The notes: generated from the sequence alone by a model not told the origin. Numbered from the stretch's first letter, positions 19,067 to 28,943 are shown. The stretch is DNA of 34,933 nucleotides from Gammaproteobacteria bacterium (GCA_012965075.1 DTSY01000062.1:1-34933), one strand, 5' to 3'. Translations and numbers: made by a program.

Positions 19067-19461
19067 CTAAGTCATCTAAGACTCATTCTCCAACAAGGTC
19101 AAGAGACAAGGTTCTGCAAACTTTATACGAATTAGAGTTGAGCGGAGAAGATTTAAAAGATGTACTCAAAAATCACCCTTCAGAGAAATCTAATGCATTT
19201 TATAACGATATGCTAAAAGGAGTTTTAGACAACCAAGAGAATATTGACGAAATAATCCAAAATAATCTTGACCGACCTTTTCAACAACTTGACGTTATAG
19301 AAAAGAATGCGATCAGGATTGGATTATTTGAACTAATGAACAAAGAGCTAGACGCCGCAATAGTTATCAATGAATCTATCAGAATGACCAAGAAATATGG
19401 TTCGGTTGAAGGATATAAGCTGGTTAATGCAGTCTTAGATAAAATTATTAAAGCGAGCTAG
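19063..19461 (+). CDS. nusB: Transcription antitermination factor NusB
   Basis: TRSRDKVLQTLYELELSG ... LDVIEKNAIRIGLFEL ... AAIVINESIRMTKKYGSVEGYKLVNAVLDK. Overlaps ribH (ATGA). Confidence 0.95.
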   Translation: MTKSSKTHSPTRSRDKVLQTLYELELSGEDLKDVLKNHPSEKSNAFYNDMLKGVLDNQENIDEIIQNNLDRPFQQLDVIEKNAIRIGLFELMNKELDAAIVINESIRMTKKYGSVEGYKLVNAVLDKIIKAS

Positions 19462-21715
19462 AGCTAAACTTTACAAATATTGGTGAAGACCAGGCTCTTT
19501 CTTCAGTTAAAGATAAGCAATCTCCTGTGCCTTTGCCCTTGGGATCTCCACAAAGATTAACTTTTATACATCTACCATTTTGATCTAACTCACAATCCAA
19601 GCCACTGGCATTAATGGCTTCAGTTGGTTCTTGCACTGCTCTGACGTAATAGACTATTTCTCTGCTGCTGCCTTCAAATTGTTCATCAATAAACTCAACC
19701 TGACAACCCTCTTGTGATGGCTCGCATTCAAATGTTCTCCATGGATCTTCTATCAATGCATTGATGGGTTCACCTTCATAAACTTGAGGCCTTATTCTTA
19801 TTACTTCAATCCTAGAGATATTCTTTCTTTCATCAGAGGGATTGAAACATTCTCCCCTGCATAACCTCTCTAACACCTCAGAACCTAGATTGTCGTTATC
19901 CAAGGGGCTGCATCCAGGTAATTGTTTCTGTGCCCCCAGTGCTTTCACCTGGAATTTTGGAGAAGCAGACATTTCAGTTTCAGCACCCATGGGAATAGAT
20001 AATCCACCAGGGTGATTTACTAAATCAAACCAGAGTAAGATTCTTTCTCCACTGGTTGCGTAAACCTCACGGTTACTTAAAGCCCCCCAAATCTCTTCCC
20101 TGTTCCTTGACTCGACATGCGCAGCCACCAATCCTCCTGTATAGAGAAAAGAAGAAGCTCTTTCAGACTGAAGAGGTAGGGTTACCTTGGAACACTGGAT
20201 GCCATAGCACTCCAGTTTGGAGTCAGGATCAAGATCTAATTTTTGTGCTAAAGGCAATTTAGGATCAGATAATCTTGGATTCATAAAGTTTCTACCTGTT
20301 TCGCTTTCCATATCAACACGAGATTCAGTATTTAATTTCCTTTTACTTTCTTTATAGCCTGTCCCCGGTCTGGCCTGGTGGTTATCACTAGAACCTATAA
20401 AACCATATCTGAATCTTAAGGGCTCTTCAGTTGAAAAATCCGTTAGTGCTAAAGCGTATTGAGCTGACATTTTAGGTCGATAATCAAAAGCTGGTAAAAA
20501 GCAATCTTTGCATTGTCCTGAGTCTTTCCACTCCATAGGATCGTATCCCGGTACAGTCAGCAACCCTAATGGATTGGAACTCACAAATATTTGCCTAGCT
20601 TCTATTGCTCTTTTATTACATTCTTCATCAGATCCTGCAGATACTCTACATCTCTCCCTGATAATTTCTCCAGCTTGGAAGCAATCTGGTACATAACTTT
20701 GACTGGGTTGATTACACAACAAGGTCTCGTCATTTTGAACCTCCATTGGAGCCCAAGGTCTATATTCCTCAGAATTTCCATGCCCTGAATAAATTTCTAA
20801 AAGTTTATTAAAGGAAGCATTGTGTGCATTCGGGTTCAGTTGCAAGTCCCAAGAAGTCAAAGGAGGAGTTACATTTCCCCATGCACTTCCGTGTGGGATG
20901 ACTAATGTATCTAAATTTAACTGTTCAAGTTTTCTGAATAGCTCTGCAGAGGTTTCTGCTTTTTCATAACAATCAGAATTGGGGTTGAGTGCTTCTCCTT
21001 GCTTGCAATCTTTAGAAGCTTTTGCAACTAAGGATTTGAATCTCCAGTCCAAGTAATTTTTTCTATTAGGAAAATCTAACAGTACCGCAGCGGCAGTTAC
21101 CAGAGTAGTACTACCAAAAGCAAAGCTATTAAAAGCTCCTGAAGTAGTTGAAATAGGCATCGAAGGCACTTCTTCTTTATCTATACCCCTAATAATTATG
21201 TTCTTATGTCCATAATGAGTATCTTTATTCACACTGGCTTGAGTCCACTCCCAACCTAAGAAAGGCACTAAAGGTGGCTCGTCTAAATCGTCAGAAACTT
21301 GCACACAGTTTTGAATTGAGTCTAGGCTATCTTTCCATTCTCTTTTAGTTAACCACTCAGCATGATCAGTAACTGCAAAGAAATCTAGATTTGAACAAAA
21401 TCGAGCAAAGTTACATGCGTCAGCTACCGGATGAGTTCCCTCTCCATTTGCGATAGGGAGATTTAACAACAATGCATCAAACGAGAAAGTTGTATGAACA
21501 TGCAAATCACCAAAGAGTATCTTTTTAGCTGTGGGCTTCTCAGTAAACGCGTCTTCCTTTATAAGGGTAGAGCTAATTTTATTAAGTTCAATAACCTCTC
21601 CAGGCCCTTGATAAACCCCGAACCAATTAAAGAATATCCCTATCAACAGAAATAAAATTGCTGAAAGGATGGAAGCTAAGGCATACAGTAGCCACTTCCT
21701 TAACTGTTTAGCCAT
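19448..21715 (-). CDS. DUF3604 family protein with PHP-like metal-binding N-terminal motifs, membrane anchored
   Basis: LFGDLHVHTTFSFDA and DFFAVTDHAEW motifs, GSSDNHQARPGTGY; N-terminal TM segment. Confidence 0.85.
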   Translation of the reverse strand: MAKQLRKWLLYALASILSAILFLLIGIFFNWFGVYQGPGEVIELNKISSTLIKEDAFTEKPTAKKILFGDLHVHTTFSFDALLLNLPIANGEGTHPVADACNFARFCSNLDFFAVTDHAEWLTKREWKDSLDSIQNCVQVSDDLDEPPLVPFLGWEWTQASVNKDTHYGHKNIIIRGIDKEEVPSMPISTTSGAFNSFAFGSTTLVTAAAVLLDFPNRKNYLDWRFKSLVAKASKDCKQGEALNPNSDCYEKAETSAELFRKLEQLNLDTLVIPHGSAWGNVTPPLTSWDLQLNPNAHNASFNKLLEIYSGHGNSEEYRPWAPMEVQNDETLLCNQPSQSYVPDCFQAGEIIRERCRVSAGSDEECNKRAIEARQIFVSSNPLGLLTVPGYDPMEWKDSGQCKDCFLPAFDYRPKMSAQYALALTDFSTEEPLRFRYGFIGSSDNHQARPGTGYKESKRKLNTESRVDMESETGRNFMNPRLSDPKLPLAQKLDLDPDSKLECYGIQCSKVTLPLQSERASSFLYTGGLVAAHVESRNREEIWGALSNREVYATSGERILLWFDLVNHPGGLSIPMGAETEMSASPKFQVKALGAQKQLPGCSPLDNDNLGSEVLERLCRGECFNPSDERKNISRIEVIRIRPQVYEGEPINALIEDPWRTFECEPSQEGCQVEFIDEQFEGSSREIVYYVRAVQEPTEAINASGLDCELDQNGRCIKVNLCGDPKGKGTGDCLSLTEERAWSSPIFVKFSSSSL

Positions 21716-21722
21716 TTGCAGC

Positions 21723-22100
21723 CTAGCCAGAGGAGGTTTCAGGTTGTATTAATAAGTAATTTTTTAAGCTCTCAAGCTCAACGAAGTAATAATCTCTCTT
21801 GGGCTGCTCCTCTAGGAGTTCAACCTTAAAAATTCTTCCATCTCTAAAACTTTCAAGTAGTTTTATCTTTTCACCTTTTTTAACTCTATACAGATCTCTT
21901 GCATCAATAAATAACCTGTAAGGAGAGTCTAAGAAATCTCTATTTAGACTCAGCTCAATGGCATCGTGCTTGTAGTGATACAAGACCTGTGAGTTGTCTC
22001 TTTTTAGTTTAAGTTCATTGCCTATTTCATAAGCTATGGTCTCATTGGCGAATACAGCCAGTGAGAGAGCTGAAAGGATTGATATCAACAAGTATTTCAT
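21723..22100 (-). CDS. Hypothetical secreted protein with signal peptide
   Basis: 125 aa; MKYLLISILSALSLAVFANETIA looks like a signal peptide. ORF sits tightly between purA and the DUF3604 gene on the same strand. Confidence 0.65.
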   Translation of the reverse strand: MKYLLISILSALSLAVFANETIAYEIGNELKLKRDNSQVLYHYKHDAIELSLNRDFLDSPYRLFIDARDLYRVKKGEKIKLLESFRDGRIFKVELLEEQPKRDYYFVELESLKNYLLIQPETSSG

Positions 22101-22102
22101 TT

Positions 22103-23386
22103 CTATAGAGGGTATTTTCGGATAATTGCATCCTCACGTCTAGGGCCCGTTGAAATCATGACTATGGGGGCCCCACAAAGTTCTTCGACTTTGGCTATGA
22201 AATCAATTGCTTTGTCATTCAAATCTTCAAATCTTTGAACGCCTGCTGTGGGTTCTTGCCAACCCTCCAGTTCGATGTACTGAGGCTCAATATCATTCAG
22301 AGCCAAGGATTCTAAAATATCCTCTCTTGATAACGAACTAGAATAATCTGAACATATCTTTATTTTCTCTAAACCATCTAGTACGTCTATCTTTGTTAAG
22401 CAGATTCCATTAATACCATTCAAATAAACTGTGTGAGACAGTAATACTGCATCTAACCAACCGCACCTTCTAGGCCTTCCGGTCGTGGCACCTACTTCCC
22501 CTCCTTTTTCAGCAAGATAACTGCCTATTTCATCATTTAATTCAGTTGGAAAGGGTCCTTCTCCCACTCGGGTTGTATACGCTTTACATATACCTAAAGA
22601 ATAATCAATGCTGGTTGCACTGACGCCTGCACCAGAAGCTATTCCTCCTAAAGAAGAGTTACTCGAAGTTACAAAAGGATAAGTTCCTAGGCTGTAATCT
22701 AAAAGAGCACCTTGTGCCCCTTCAAAAAGAATTGTTTTGTTGCTTTCTTGAAATGCTTTTAATTCTGCGATCACATTTCCCACAAAAGGTTTCAATCTTT
22801 CTGCCTGCTTAAGATTTTCATCCAGAAGCTCATTTAAATCTTCTTGTTGATCTTCGTCATGTCTTTTGATCAAGAAGTTGTAGATATCAAGAGCTTCTTC
22901 CAATTTTACTTTCAGTGCGTTGGGATCATATAAATCTGCTACCCTTATAGATCTTCGGCCTACCCTATCTTCATAGGCTGGCCCTATTCCTCTTCCTGTT
23001 GTTCCAATTTTTGTTCCACTTCTTGATCTTTCTCTAAGTTGATCAATTTTTTTATGATAGGGCTGAATAAGACACGCAGCGTTACTCACTACCAACCTAT
23101 CCTTTAGATCCCCTATAAACTCAAAAGCATCATCTATTTCAGAAAAAAGTGCTTCGAGACTGATGACAACACCCCTTCCCAAAAAACACTTAATATTCTT
23201 ATGACATATAGACGAAGGCAGTAAATGAAAAACCACTTCTTTTCCATCAATGATCAGGGTATGCCCAGCATTATGACCGCCTTGATATCTAACAGCGGCA
23301 TCGATGTCCTTTGACAGAAGATCGACTACCTTACCCTTGCCTTCATCTCCCCATTGCAAACCTAAGAGAGAAATCGAGTTACTCAT
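22103..23386 (-). CDS. purA: Adenylosuccinate synthetase
   Basis: LLGLQWGDEGKGKVVDLL, QGGHNAGHTL, GTTGRGIGPAYEDRVGR, GATTGRPRRCGWLDA. Confidence 0.98.
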   Translation of the reverse strand: MSNSISLLGLQWGDEGKGKVVDLLSKDIDAAVRYQGGHNAGHTLIIDGKEVVFHLLPSSICHKNIKCFLGRGVVISLEALFSEIDDAFEFIGDLKDRLVVSNAACLIQPYHKKIDQLRERSRSGTKIGTTGRGIGPAYEDRVGRRSIRVADLYDPNALKVKLEEALDIYNFLIKRHDEDQQEDLNELLDENLKQAERLKPFVGNVIAELKAFQESNKTILFEGAQGALLDYSLGTYPFVTSSNSSLGGIASGAGVSATSIDYSLGICKAYTTRVGEGPFPTELNDEIGSYLAEKGGEVGATTGRPRRCGWLDAVLLSHTVYLNGINGICLTKIDVLDGLEKIKICSDYSSSLSREDILESLALNDIEPQYIELEGWQEPTAGVQRFEDLNDKAIDFIAKVEELCGAPIVMISTGPRREDAIIRKYPL

Positions 23387-23435
23387 TAACAGCGCCTACT
23401 GAAAATATATCTGAAACGGCATTTAAGTTAGATTC

Positions 23436-24308
23436 TTAATCTATCTTAGAATTATCTAGATACTTGAAAAAATCACTATCAGGGTCAATTATTAAAATAT
23501 CTCCTTTTGATTGAAAGGTCGCTTGATAGGCTTTAAGACTTCGGGTGAAATCATAAAATTCTGGGTCTTTGGTGTAAGCCTCAGCATAAGTAGCTGTCGC
23601 CTTTGCATCTCCGCTGCCTCTTGTTTCCTCTGCTTCCCTATAGGCGTCTGCCAGAATGATGGTTTTGTCTTTATCAGCTGTAGCTCTTATTTTCTCAGCT
23701 ACTTCATTGCCTTGAGCTCTTAATTCCCTTGCAAGCCTTTCTCTTTCTGTACGCATTCTGTTGTAAACGGAGTCGCTTACTTCAAAGGGTAAGTCGATTT
23801 TTTTGACCCTAAGGTCTATAACCTCTACACCTAGTTCTTGCTGGGCTATTTTATCTAATGAAGTGGCTAAGGAATTCATCAACTGATCTCTTTCTCCTGA
23901 AACAACTTCTTTAACTGTTCTGATACCAAACTCATTTCTTAAACCGGTATCAACCCTTTGACTCAGAAGACGCTTAGCTCTTTCTTCATCTCCTCCTGTT
24001 GTGGTGAAATATTTGGCTACATCTTTGATCCGCCATTTGATAAATGAATCAACCATCAGGGCTTTCTTTTCTGAAGTTAAATACCTCTGTGGTACAGCAT
24101 CCAAAGTTAATATTCTTCCATCAAAATATTTGATTGAATTAACGATCGGCCACTTAAAGTGCAATCCCGGTTGAACATCAAACTCAACAATCTCTCCAAA
24201 TCTCAGCTTCACAGCCCTTTCAATCTCACTAACAACATATATAGACTGTGAAATAATTATGACCGCAATAAGACTTAAAGCCGAAATAATAATACTAGAT
24301 CTTTTCAT
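23436..24308 (-). CDS. hflC: FtsH protease modulator HflC
   Basis: SPFH/band 7 protein (SEIERAVKLRFGEI...VQPGLHFKWP) directly downstream of hflK. Confidence 0.95.
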   Translation of the reverse strand: MKRSSIIISALSLIAVIIISQSIYVVSEIERAVKLRFGEIVEFDVQPGLHFKWPIVNSIKYFDGRILTLDAVPQRYLTSEKKALMVDSFIKWRIKDVAKYFTTTGGDEERAKRLLSQRVDTGLRNEFGIRTVKEVVSGERDQLMNSLATSLDKIAQQELGVEVIDLRVKKIDLPFEVSDSVYNRMRTERERLARELRAQGNEVAEKIRATADKDKTIILADAYREAEETRGSGDAKATATYAEAYTKDPEFYDFTRSLKAYQATFQSKGDILIIDPDSDFFKYLDNSKID

Positions 24309-24322
24309 TTAACATTCCTCCC

Positions 24323-25441
24323 TTATTGCCTATTTCTTTTTCTGATCTCTTCAATCACTCGATCAGTTAATTCTCTAATGGATGAAGTGCTACCAGTACC
24401 GGAGCTTGAAGGTTGTACCGATACAATTTCTTCACTTTGCCTAACAATTTTATCCAGTGGCAAATAGAGAATGTTGTTACCGCCTTCCACATCTATCATA
24501 ACTTTTGTACTGTTAGTCATTACGTTTTGTACTGCTTCCAAATAAAGTCTATTTCTTGTTACATCTGGAGCTTTCTGGTACTCAGAAAGTAGCTGAGTGA
24601 ATCTGGAAGCATCACCTTGAGCTTCAGCAATGACTTGAGCTTGGTAAGCTTCTGCATCTTGGATCATTCTTTGGGCTTGACCTCTGGCTTCCGGAACCAG
24701 TCCATTCGCATAAGTTTCAGCTTCATTTCTTACCCGGACTTCGTCTTCCCTAGCTTTTATCACGTCATCAAAAGCAGCTTGCACTTGATCTGGAGGAGAA
24801 GAGTCTTCTATGTTTACGATGACTACCTCCAATCCAGTATGATACCTATCAAGATATTCCTGCAATCTGGCCTTAGTTAATTGCGCTATTTCCTCCCTTC
24901 CTGTAGTTAAAGCATCATCCATAATCGAACTACCAACAACATGTCTCAAGGCACTCTCAGTTGCTTGGGCTAAGCTATTATCAGGTTCTCTAATATCTAA
25001 AACGTATTTTTCTGGATTAGTGATCTGATACTGCACTGAAATAGTTACATCTACAATATTTTCATCTTTTGTCAGCATAAGAGCATCGTGCCTATGCGGC
25101 CTTACTCTAACAACATCAACTATTGTCCAATTATCAATCATCGGGGGATTCCATCGTAAGCCCGGGCCTTTTGTTTCCATGTACTCACCCAGTCTCAAGA
25201 CTACTGATCGCTCCGCTTGTTCCACCTGGTAAATACCCAATCCAGTCCAAATAAGAATAACCAGAATAAAACCAAACAGAATATTTTTTTTGGAAACCCC
25301 AGGTCCAGATCCGCCTGAAGATCCTCCTAGAATACTTCTTATTTTTTCTTTGAATTTATTTATGGCCTCATCTATATCAGGAGGACCATCCTTTCTCCCC
25401 CAAGGGTCTTTATTGTCATTATTATTTCCATTCCAAGACAT
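24323..25441 (-). CDS. hflK: FtsH protease modulator HflK
   Basis: MSWNGNNNDNKDPWGRKDGPPDIDEAINKFKEKI...QVEQAERSVVLRLGEY; SPFH domain. Confidence 0.96.
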   Translation of the reverse strand: MSWNGNNNDNKDPWGRKDGPPDIDEAINKFKEKIRSILGGSSGGSGPGVSKKNILFGFILVILIWTGLGIYQVEQAERSVVLRLGEYMETKGPGLRWNPPMIDNWTIVDVVRVRPHRHDALMLTKDENIVDVTISVQYQITNPEKYVLDIREPDNSLAQATESALRHVVGSSIMDDALTTGREEIAQLTKARLQEYLDRYHTGLEVVIVNIEDSSPPDQVQAAFDDVIKAREDEVRVRNEAETYANGLVPEARGQAQRMIQDAEAYQAQVIAEAQGDASRFTQLLSEYQKAPDVTRNRLYLEAVQNVMTNSTKVMIDVEGGNNILYLPLDKIVRQSEEIVSVQPSSSGTGSTSSIRELTDRVIEEIRKRNRQ

Positions 25442-26736
25442 CAGATTGCTTCCTTAATTTTATTATTCTTTAAGTCTATACCTTTGTTAGAAATTAGACT
25501 GTTTAGTTCATTTTTATCTATTTCCAACTGCAATTGTATCAGACCTCTCTCACTTGTTGTCTCTTCTAAGACCCTGCCTAGAGAATAAAGTTTAGATCTA
25601 ATTTTTCCTTGGTTGGGTTGTAATTCTATCCACTCTTTAATCATGAATTTTTTTCTGTTGAATTGAATAGAATTTACAAGGTTTTCCATGCCTGTGTTCT
25701 TGAGAGCTGATACCCAGACTTCATTATTGTTATTAGAAGTCCCTTCAGAAATTTCATCTATATCTACTTTGTCAGATTTATTGTTTACCCGAATACAAGG
25801 AATGTTTGATATTCCTAATTCCTTCAAAATCAATAAGACTTGCTCAGTTTTATAAATGAAATCAGGATCTGAAATATCAACCACATGAACTAAAATATCT
25901 GCTGATTTCAGTTCATCTAAAGTGGCTTTGAAAGATTCTATTAGTTCTGTAGGTAAATCGGATATAAACCCAACAGTGTCTGAAAAAAGAACATCCTCTA
26001 AACCTGAAACAGAATTTTTTCTAGTGACCGAATCAAGGGTAGCAAAAAGCTTGTTGGCTACATAAAGCTGACTTTCCGTTAATAAGTTAAACAAAGTTGT
26101 CTTACCAGCATTTGTATAACCGACTAAAGCAACTAGGGTTTTATTACTTTTTTTTCGTGAATACCGATTGATCTCCCTTTGCTTGTGAGACTTACTTAAC
26201 TTATTTTTTATATTCTTAATTCTTTGATTAATGAGCCTCCTGTCAGTTTCTAACTGAGTTTCCCCTGGACCCCTCAAACCGATACCTCCTTTTTGCCTTT
26301 CTAAATGACTCCATCCTCTGACGAGCCGAGTAGAAAGATGAGACAACTGTGCAAGCTCTACTTGAAGTTTACCTATATGGCTAGAAGCTCTTACTGCAAA
26401 TATATCTAAAATTAAGCCAGTCCTATCAAGCACTCGAGCTTCAAAAATATTTTCTAGATTTCTTTCTTGTGAAGGGGTCAAATCGTGATTAAAAATAACT
26501 AACTCTGATTCTGTTTGTTCTAAGGAATCCTTTATTCTTTCAGCCTTTCCTTTAGTTATAAATAGACCCGAAGTAGGTTTAACCTGTTTAGAGAAATCTT
26601 CATCAGAAATCTCTGCTCCAGATGAAAGTACCAATTCTCTAAACTCATCAAAAGCTTTTAATGAGGAAGACCTCTCTCTTCTCTTGGGGAACTCAACCTG
26701 AACTATTACAGCCTTCTGATAAACAGATTCAACCAT
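25441..26736 (-). CDS. hflX: Ribosome-associated GTPase HflX
   Basis: GIGLRGPGETQLETDRR, VALVGYTNAGKTTLFNLLT, LFATLDSVTRK, FSDTVGFISDLP. Confidence 0.96.
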   Translation of the reverse strand: MVESVYQKAVIVQVEFPKRRERSSSLKAFDEFRELVLSSGAEISDEDFSKQVKPTSGLFITKGKAERIKDSLEQTESELVIFNHDLTPSQERNLENIFEARVLDRTGLILDIFAVRASSHIGKLQVELAQLSHLSTRLVRGWSHLERQKGGIGLRGPGETQLETDRRLINQRIKNIKNKLSKSHKQREINRYSRKKSNKTLVALVGYTNAGKTTLFNLLTESQLYVANKLFATLDSVTRKNSVSGLEDVLFSDTVGFISDLPTELIESFKATLDELKSADILVHVVDISDPDFIYKTEQVLLILKELGISNIPCIRVNNKSDKVDIDEISEGTSNNNNEVWVSALKNTGMENLVNSIQFNRKKFMIKEWIELQPNQGKIRSKLYSLGRVLEETTSERGLIQLQLEIDKNELNSLISNKGIDLKNNKIKEAI

Positions 26737-27675
26737 TTATTTTTTTAGTCTCAACTTCTTTTCTATTAACTTAACAGAAGCGTTAATGTTTTGACTCAAC
26801 AGACACAAATTCTTCCATCCTCTTAACCAAGTCATTTGACGCTTGGCTAATTGTCTTGTTGCATTCACGGCTTTAACTATCATTTCTTCGTAGGTAGTCT
26901 TCCCTTCTAAATGGTCACATATTTGTCTGTATCCTACACTCTTCATAGAACTTTTCTTAGAATCCATTTGTTTAGAGTCCAGTAACCTTTCCACTTCTTG
27001 CACTAGACCCGCTTCCAGCATTAATAAGAACCTTTTCTTAACGTCTTGTCTCAAAGACTCCCTGCTTTCTGGTTCAACAGCAAATTGCATAACCTCCCTA
27101 GATTTTAAAAGTTGACTACCTTGATCTCTTTGCCGCCATTCAGTCATAGTTTTAGAACTGACTAGATAAACCTCTAAAGCTCTTTGTATACGCTGCGAAT
27201 CATTCGGATGAATTCTTGAAGCAGATTCAGGATCAATTTCAGCAAGTTTTGTATGAAGAGATTCCCATCCATGTTTTTTTGCTTCATAAGATAATTCGTT
27301 CCTAACATTTTGATCAGCTTTTGGCATTCTTGAAATACCGCTTAGTAAAGACCTGAAATAAAGCATAGTTCCACCTACTAGAAGTGGAACTTTTTTTGAT
27401 TTATCACATAAATCTAGTTCTCTTGTAGCATCATTAATAAAAAGAGCTGTTGAATAAGATTTCCAGGGATCTATAAAACTAAGTAATTTATGTGGATGCT
27501 TGTCCAGAATCTCCTTTGGGGGCTTACCAGTTCCAATATCCATCCCTTTATAAACTTGTACTGAATCCACGCTGATAATCTCTAATGAAACAGCCTTAGA
27601 CAAAGAGATAGCCAAATCCGTTTTCCCAACTCCAGTCGGGCCCATAATTGTCACAAGAGGTAATCGTTCTTCCAT
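26737..27675 (-). CDS. miaA: tRNA dimethylallyltransferase
   Basis: TIMGPTGVGKTDLAISLS, SVDSVQVYKGMDIGTGKP, GGTMLYFRSLLSGI. Confidence 0.96.
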   Translation of the reverse strand: MEERLPLVTIMGPTGVGKTDLAISLSKAVSLEIISVDSVQVYKGMDIGTGKPPKEILDKHPHKLLSFIDPWKSYSTALFINDATRELDLCDKSKKVPLLVGGTMLYFRSLLSGISRMPKADQNVRNELSYEAKKHGWESLHTKLAEIDPESASRIHPNDSQRIQRALEVYLVSSKTMTEWRQRDQGSQLLKSREVMQFAVEPESRESLRQDVKKRFLLMLEAGLVQEVERLLDSKQMDSKKSSMKSVGYRQICDHLEGKTTYEEMIVKAVNATRQLAKRQMTWLRGWKNLCLLSQNINASVKLIEKKLRLKK

Positions 27676-28782
27676 CTAAAACAATAGATTAGCTACTTTC
27701 TTAGCCAAAGGCAGTGAACAAGTTAGTCCGGGGCTTTCTATTCCAAACAAGTTTACCAATCCTTTTATTTTGTGTTGTTTTGAAGTCTGTATAACAAAAT
27801 CAGCTGGCTCTTCCGTAGGACCATAAATCTTTGGCCTAATACCCGTGTAATCTGGAAATAATTTATCAGGGTTTAGGTCAGGCCAGTAAGTTTTTATTGC
27901 AGAAACAAAATCATCTTTCCGAGATTCATTGAAGCTGTAATCTATACCCTCTATCCAGAATACATCAGGACCGAATTTAACTTTACCACTCATATCAAAA
28001 CTTAAATGCACACCAAGACTGTCTTTTGTAGGGAGCGGGTAAACTAGATGTTTTTTAAAAGGATGATTGCCGCTAAGTTGAAAGTAATGTCCTTTTGCGA
28101 AATAGCTTTTAGGAAGAATGCCTTCCGGTATCCCTTTAATTTTCCTAGCTAAGTCGACTGCATGCAGTCCAGCAGAATTAATTACATTATCCGCTTCTAT
28201 AGTGAAGCTTTCCTCTGCTCTTACATGCAAAGTAATACCGGTGGAATCTGAAACTTCTATCTCTTCAACTTCTGAGTTATAACTAGTTATTATGTCCTTC
28301 TGCTGTACTTCTGTTTCAAGACTTAAGATTAATTCTGCTGCATCTATTATCCCTGAACTGGGGCAGTAAAGAGCAGATTCTGCAAGAATTTCAGGTTGAA
28401 ATCTATGGATCCTTTTTTTTGAGATAAGCTCAAGATCTTCTACATTATTCCTCTTACCATTTTCCACAAGAGATTCCAATTTACCTTCTTCTTCCGACGT
28501 TGAAGCAATTACTAATTTCCCAGTATTCCTATGCCAGATGTTTCTTCCCTTTGCGTATTCATAAAGGAGCCTATTTCCTTCAACACATAATGTCGCTTTA
28601 TTAGAGCCTGTAGGGTAGTAAATACCTGAATGGATAACTCCTGAATTTCTGGAAGAAGTTTCTTCACCTGCCCTAGAATTTTGTTCAAGAATAATTACTT
28701 CATGACCTTTTCTAGAGATTTCTTTAGCCACGGCAAGACCGACAATTCCAGCCCCAATAACAACAGTATCAGTTTTTAAAAT
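27676..28782 (-). CDS. lhgO: FAD-dependent L-2-hydroxyglutarate oxidase-like protein (LhgO family)
   Basis: SSRNSGVIHSGIYYPTGSNKATLCVEGNRLLYEYA is LhgO-like. The frame upstream of the called GTG (28731) encodes ILKTDTVVIGAGIVGLA, restoring the GxGxxG FAD motif; start proposed at ATT 28782 with AAAGGA 6 nt upstream. Confidence 0.85.
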   Translation of the reverse strand: MLKTDTVVIGAGIVGLAVAKEISRKGHEVIILEQNSRAGEETSSRNSGVIHSGIYYPTGSNKATLCVEGNRLLYEYAKGRNIWHRNTGKLVIASTSEEEGKLESLVENGKRNNVEDLELISKKRIHRFQPEILAESALYCPSSGIIDAAELILSLETEVQQKDIITSYNSEVEEIEVSDSTGITLHVRAEESFTIEADNVINSAGLHAVDLARKIKGIPEGILPKSYFAKGHYFQLSGNHPFKKHLVYPLPTKDSLGVHLSFDMSGKVKFGPDVFWIEGIDYSFNESRKDDFVSAIKTYWPDLNPDKLFPDYTGIRPKIYGPTEEPADFVIQTSKQHKIKGLVNLFGIESPGLTCSLPLAKKVANLLF

Positions 28783-28846
28783 CTTATTTCCTTTTAAATT
28801 TCAATAATATCTTCCTAATATTAAATCAACTAAACCGAATGCAAAA

Positions 28847-28862
28847 GGCAAAAAAACTTGCC
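28847..28862 (-). terminator. Small hairpin with T tract on the minus strand, upstream of lhgO
   Basis: Minus strand GGCAA-GTTTTT-TTGCC followed by TTTT. Confidence 0.35.
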
Positions 28863-28892
28863 TGTGGAAGGGATTTGAACCTGCTAACAAAG

Positions 28893-28930
28893 AAAACCGA
28901 CCACAAATTAACTTATTTGCAGCCGGTTTT
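28893..28930 (-). terminator. Probable terminator hairpin downstream of amtB
   Basis: Minus-strand RNA AAAACCGGCUGCAAAU-AAGUUA-AUUUGUGGUCGGUUUU forms a 16-bp stem (three G-U wobbles) ending in a U run, shortly after the amtB stop. Confidence 0.7.
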
Positions 28931-28943
28931 TTTAGGATGAAAA

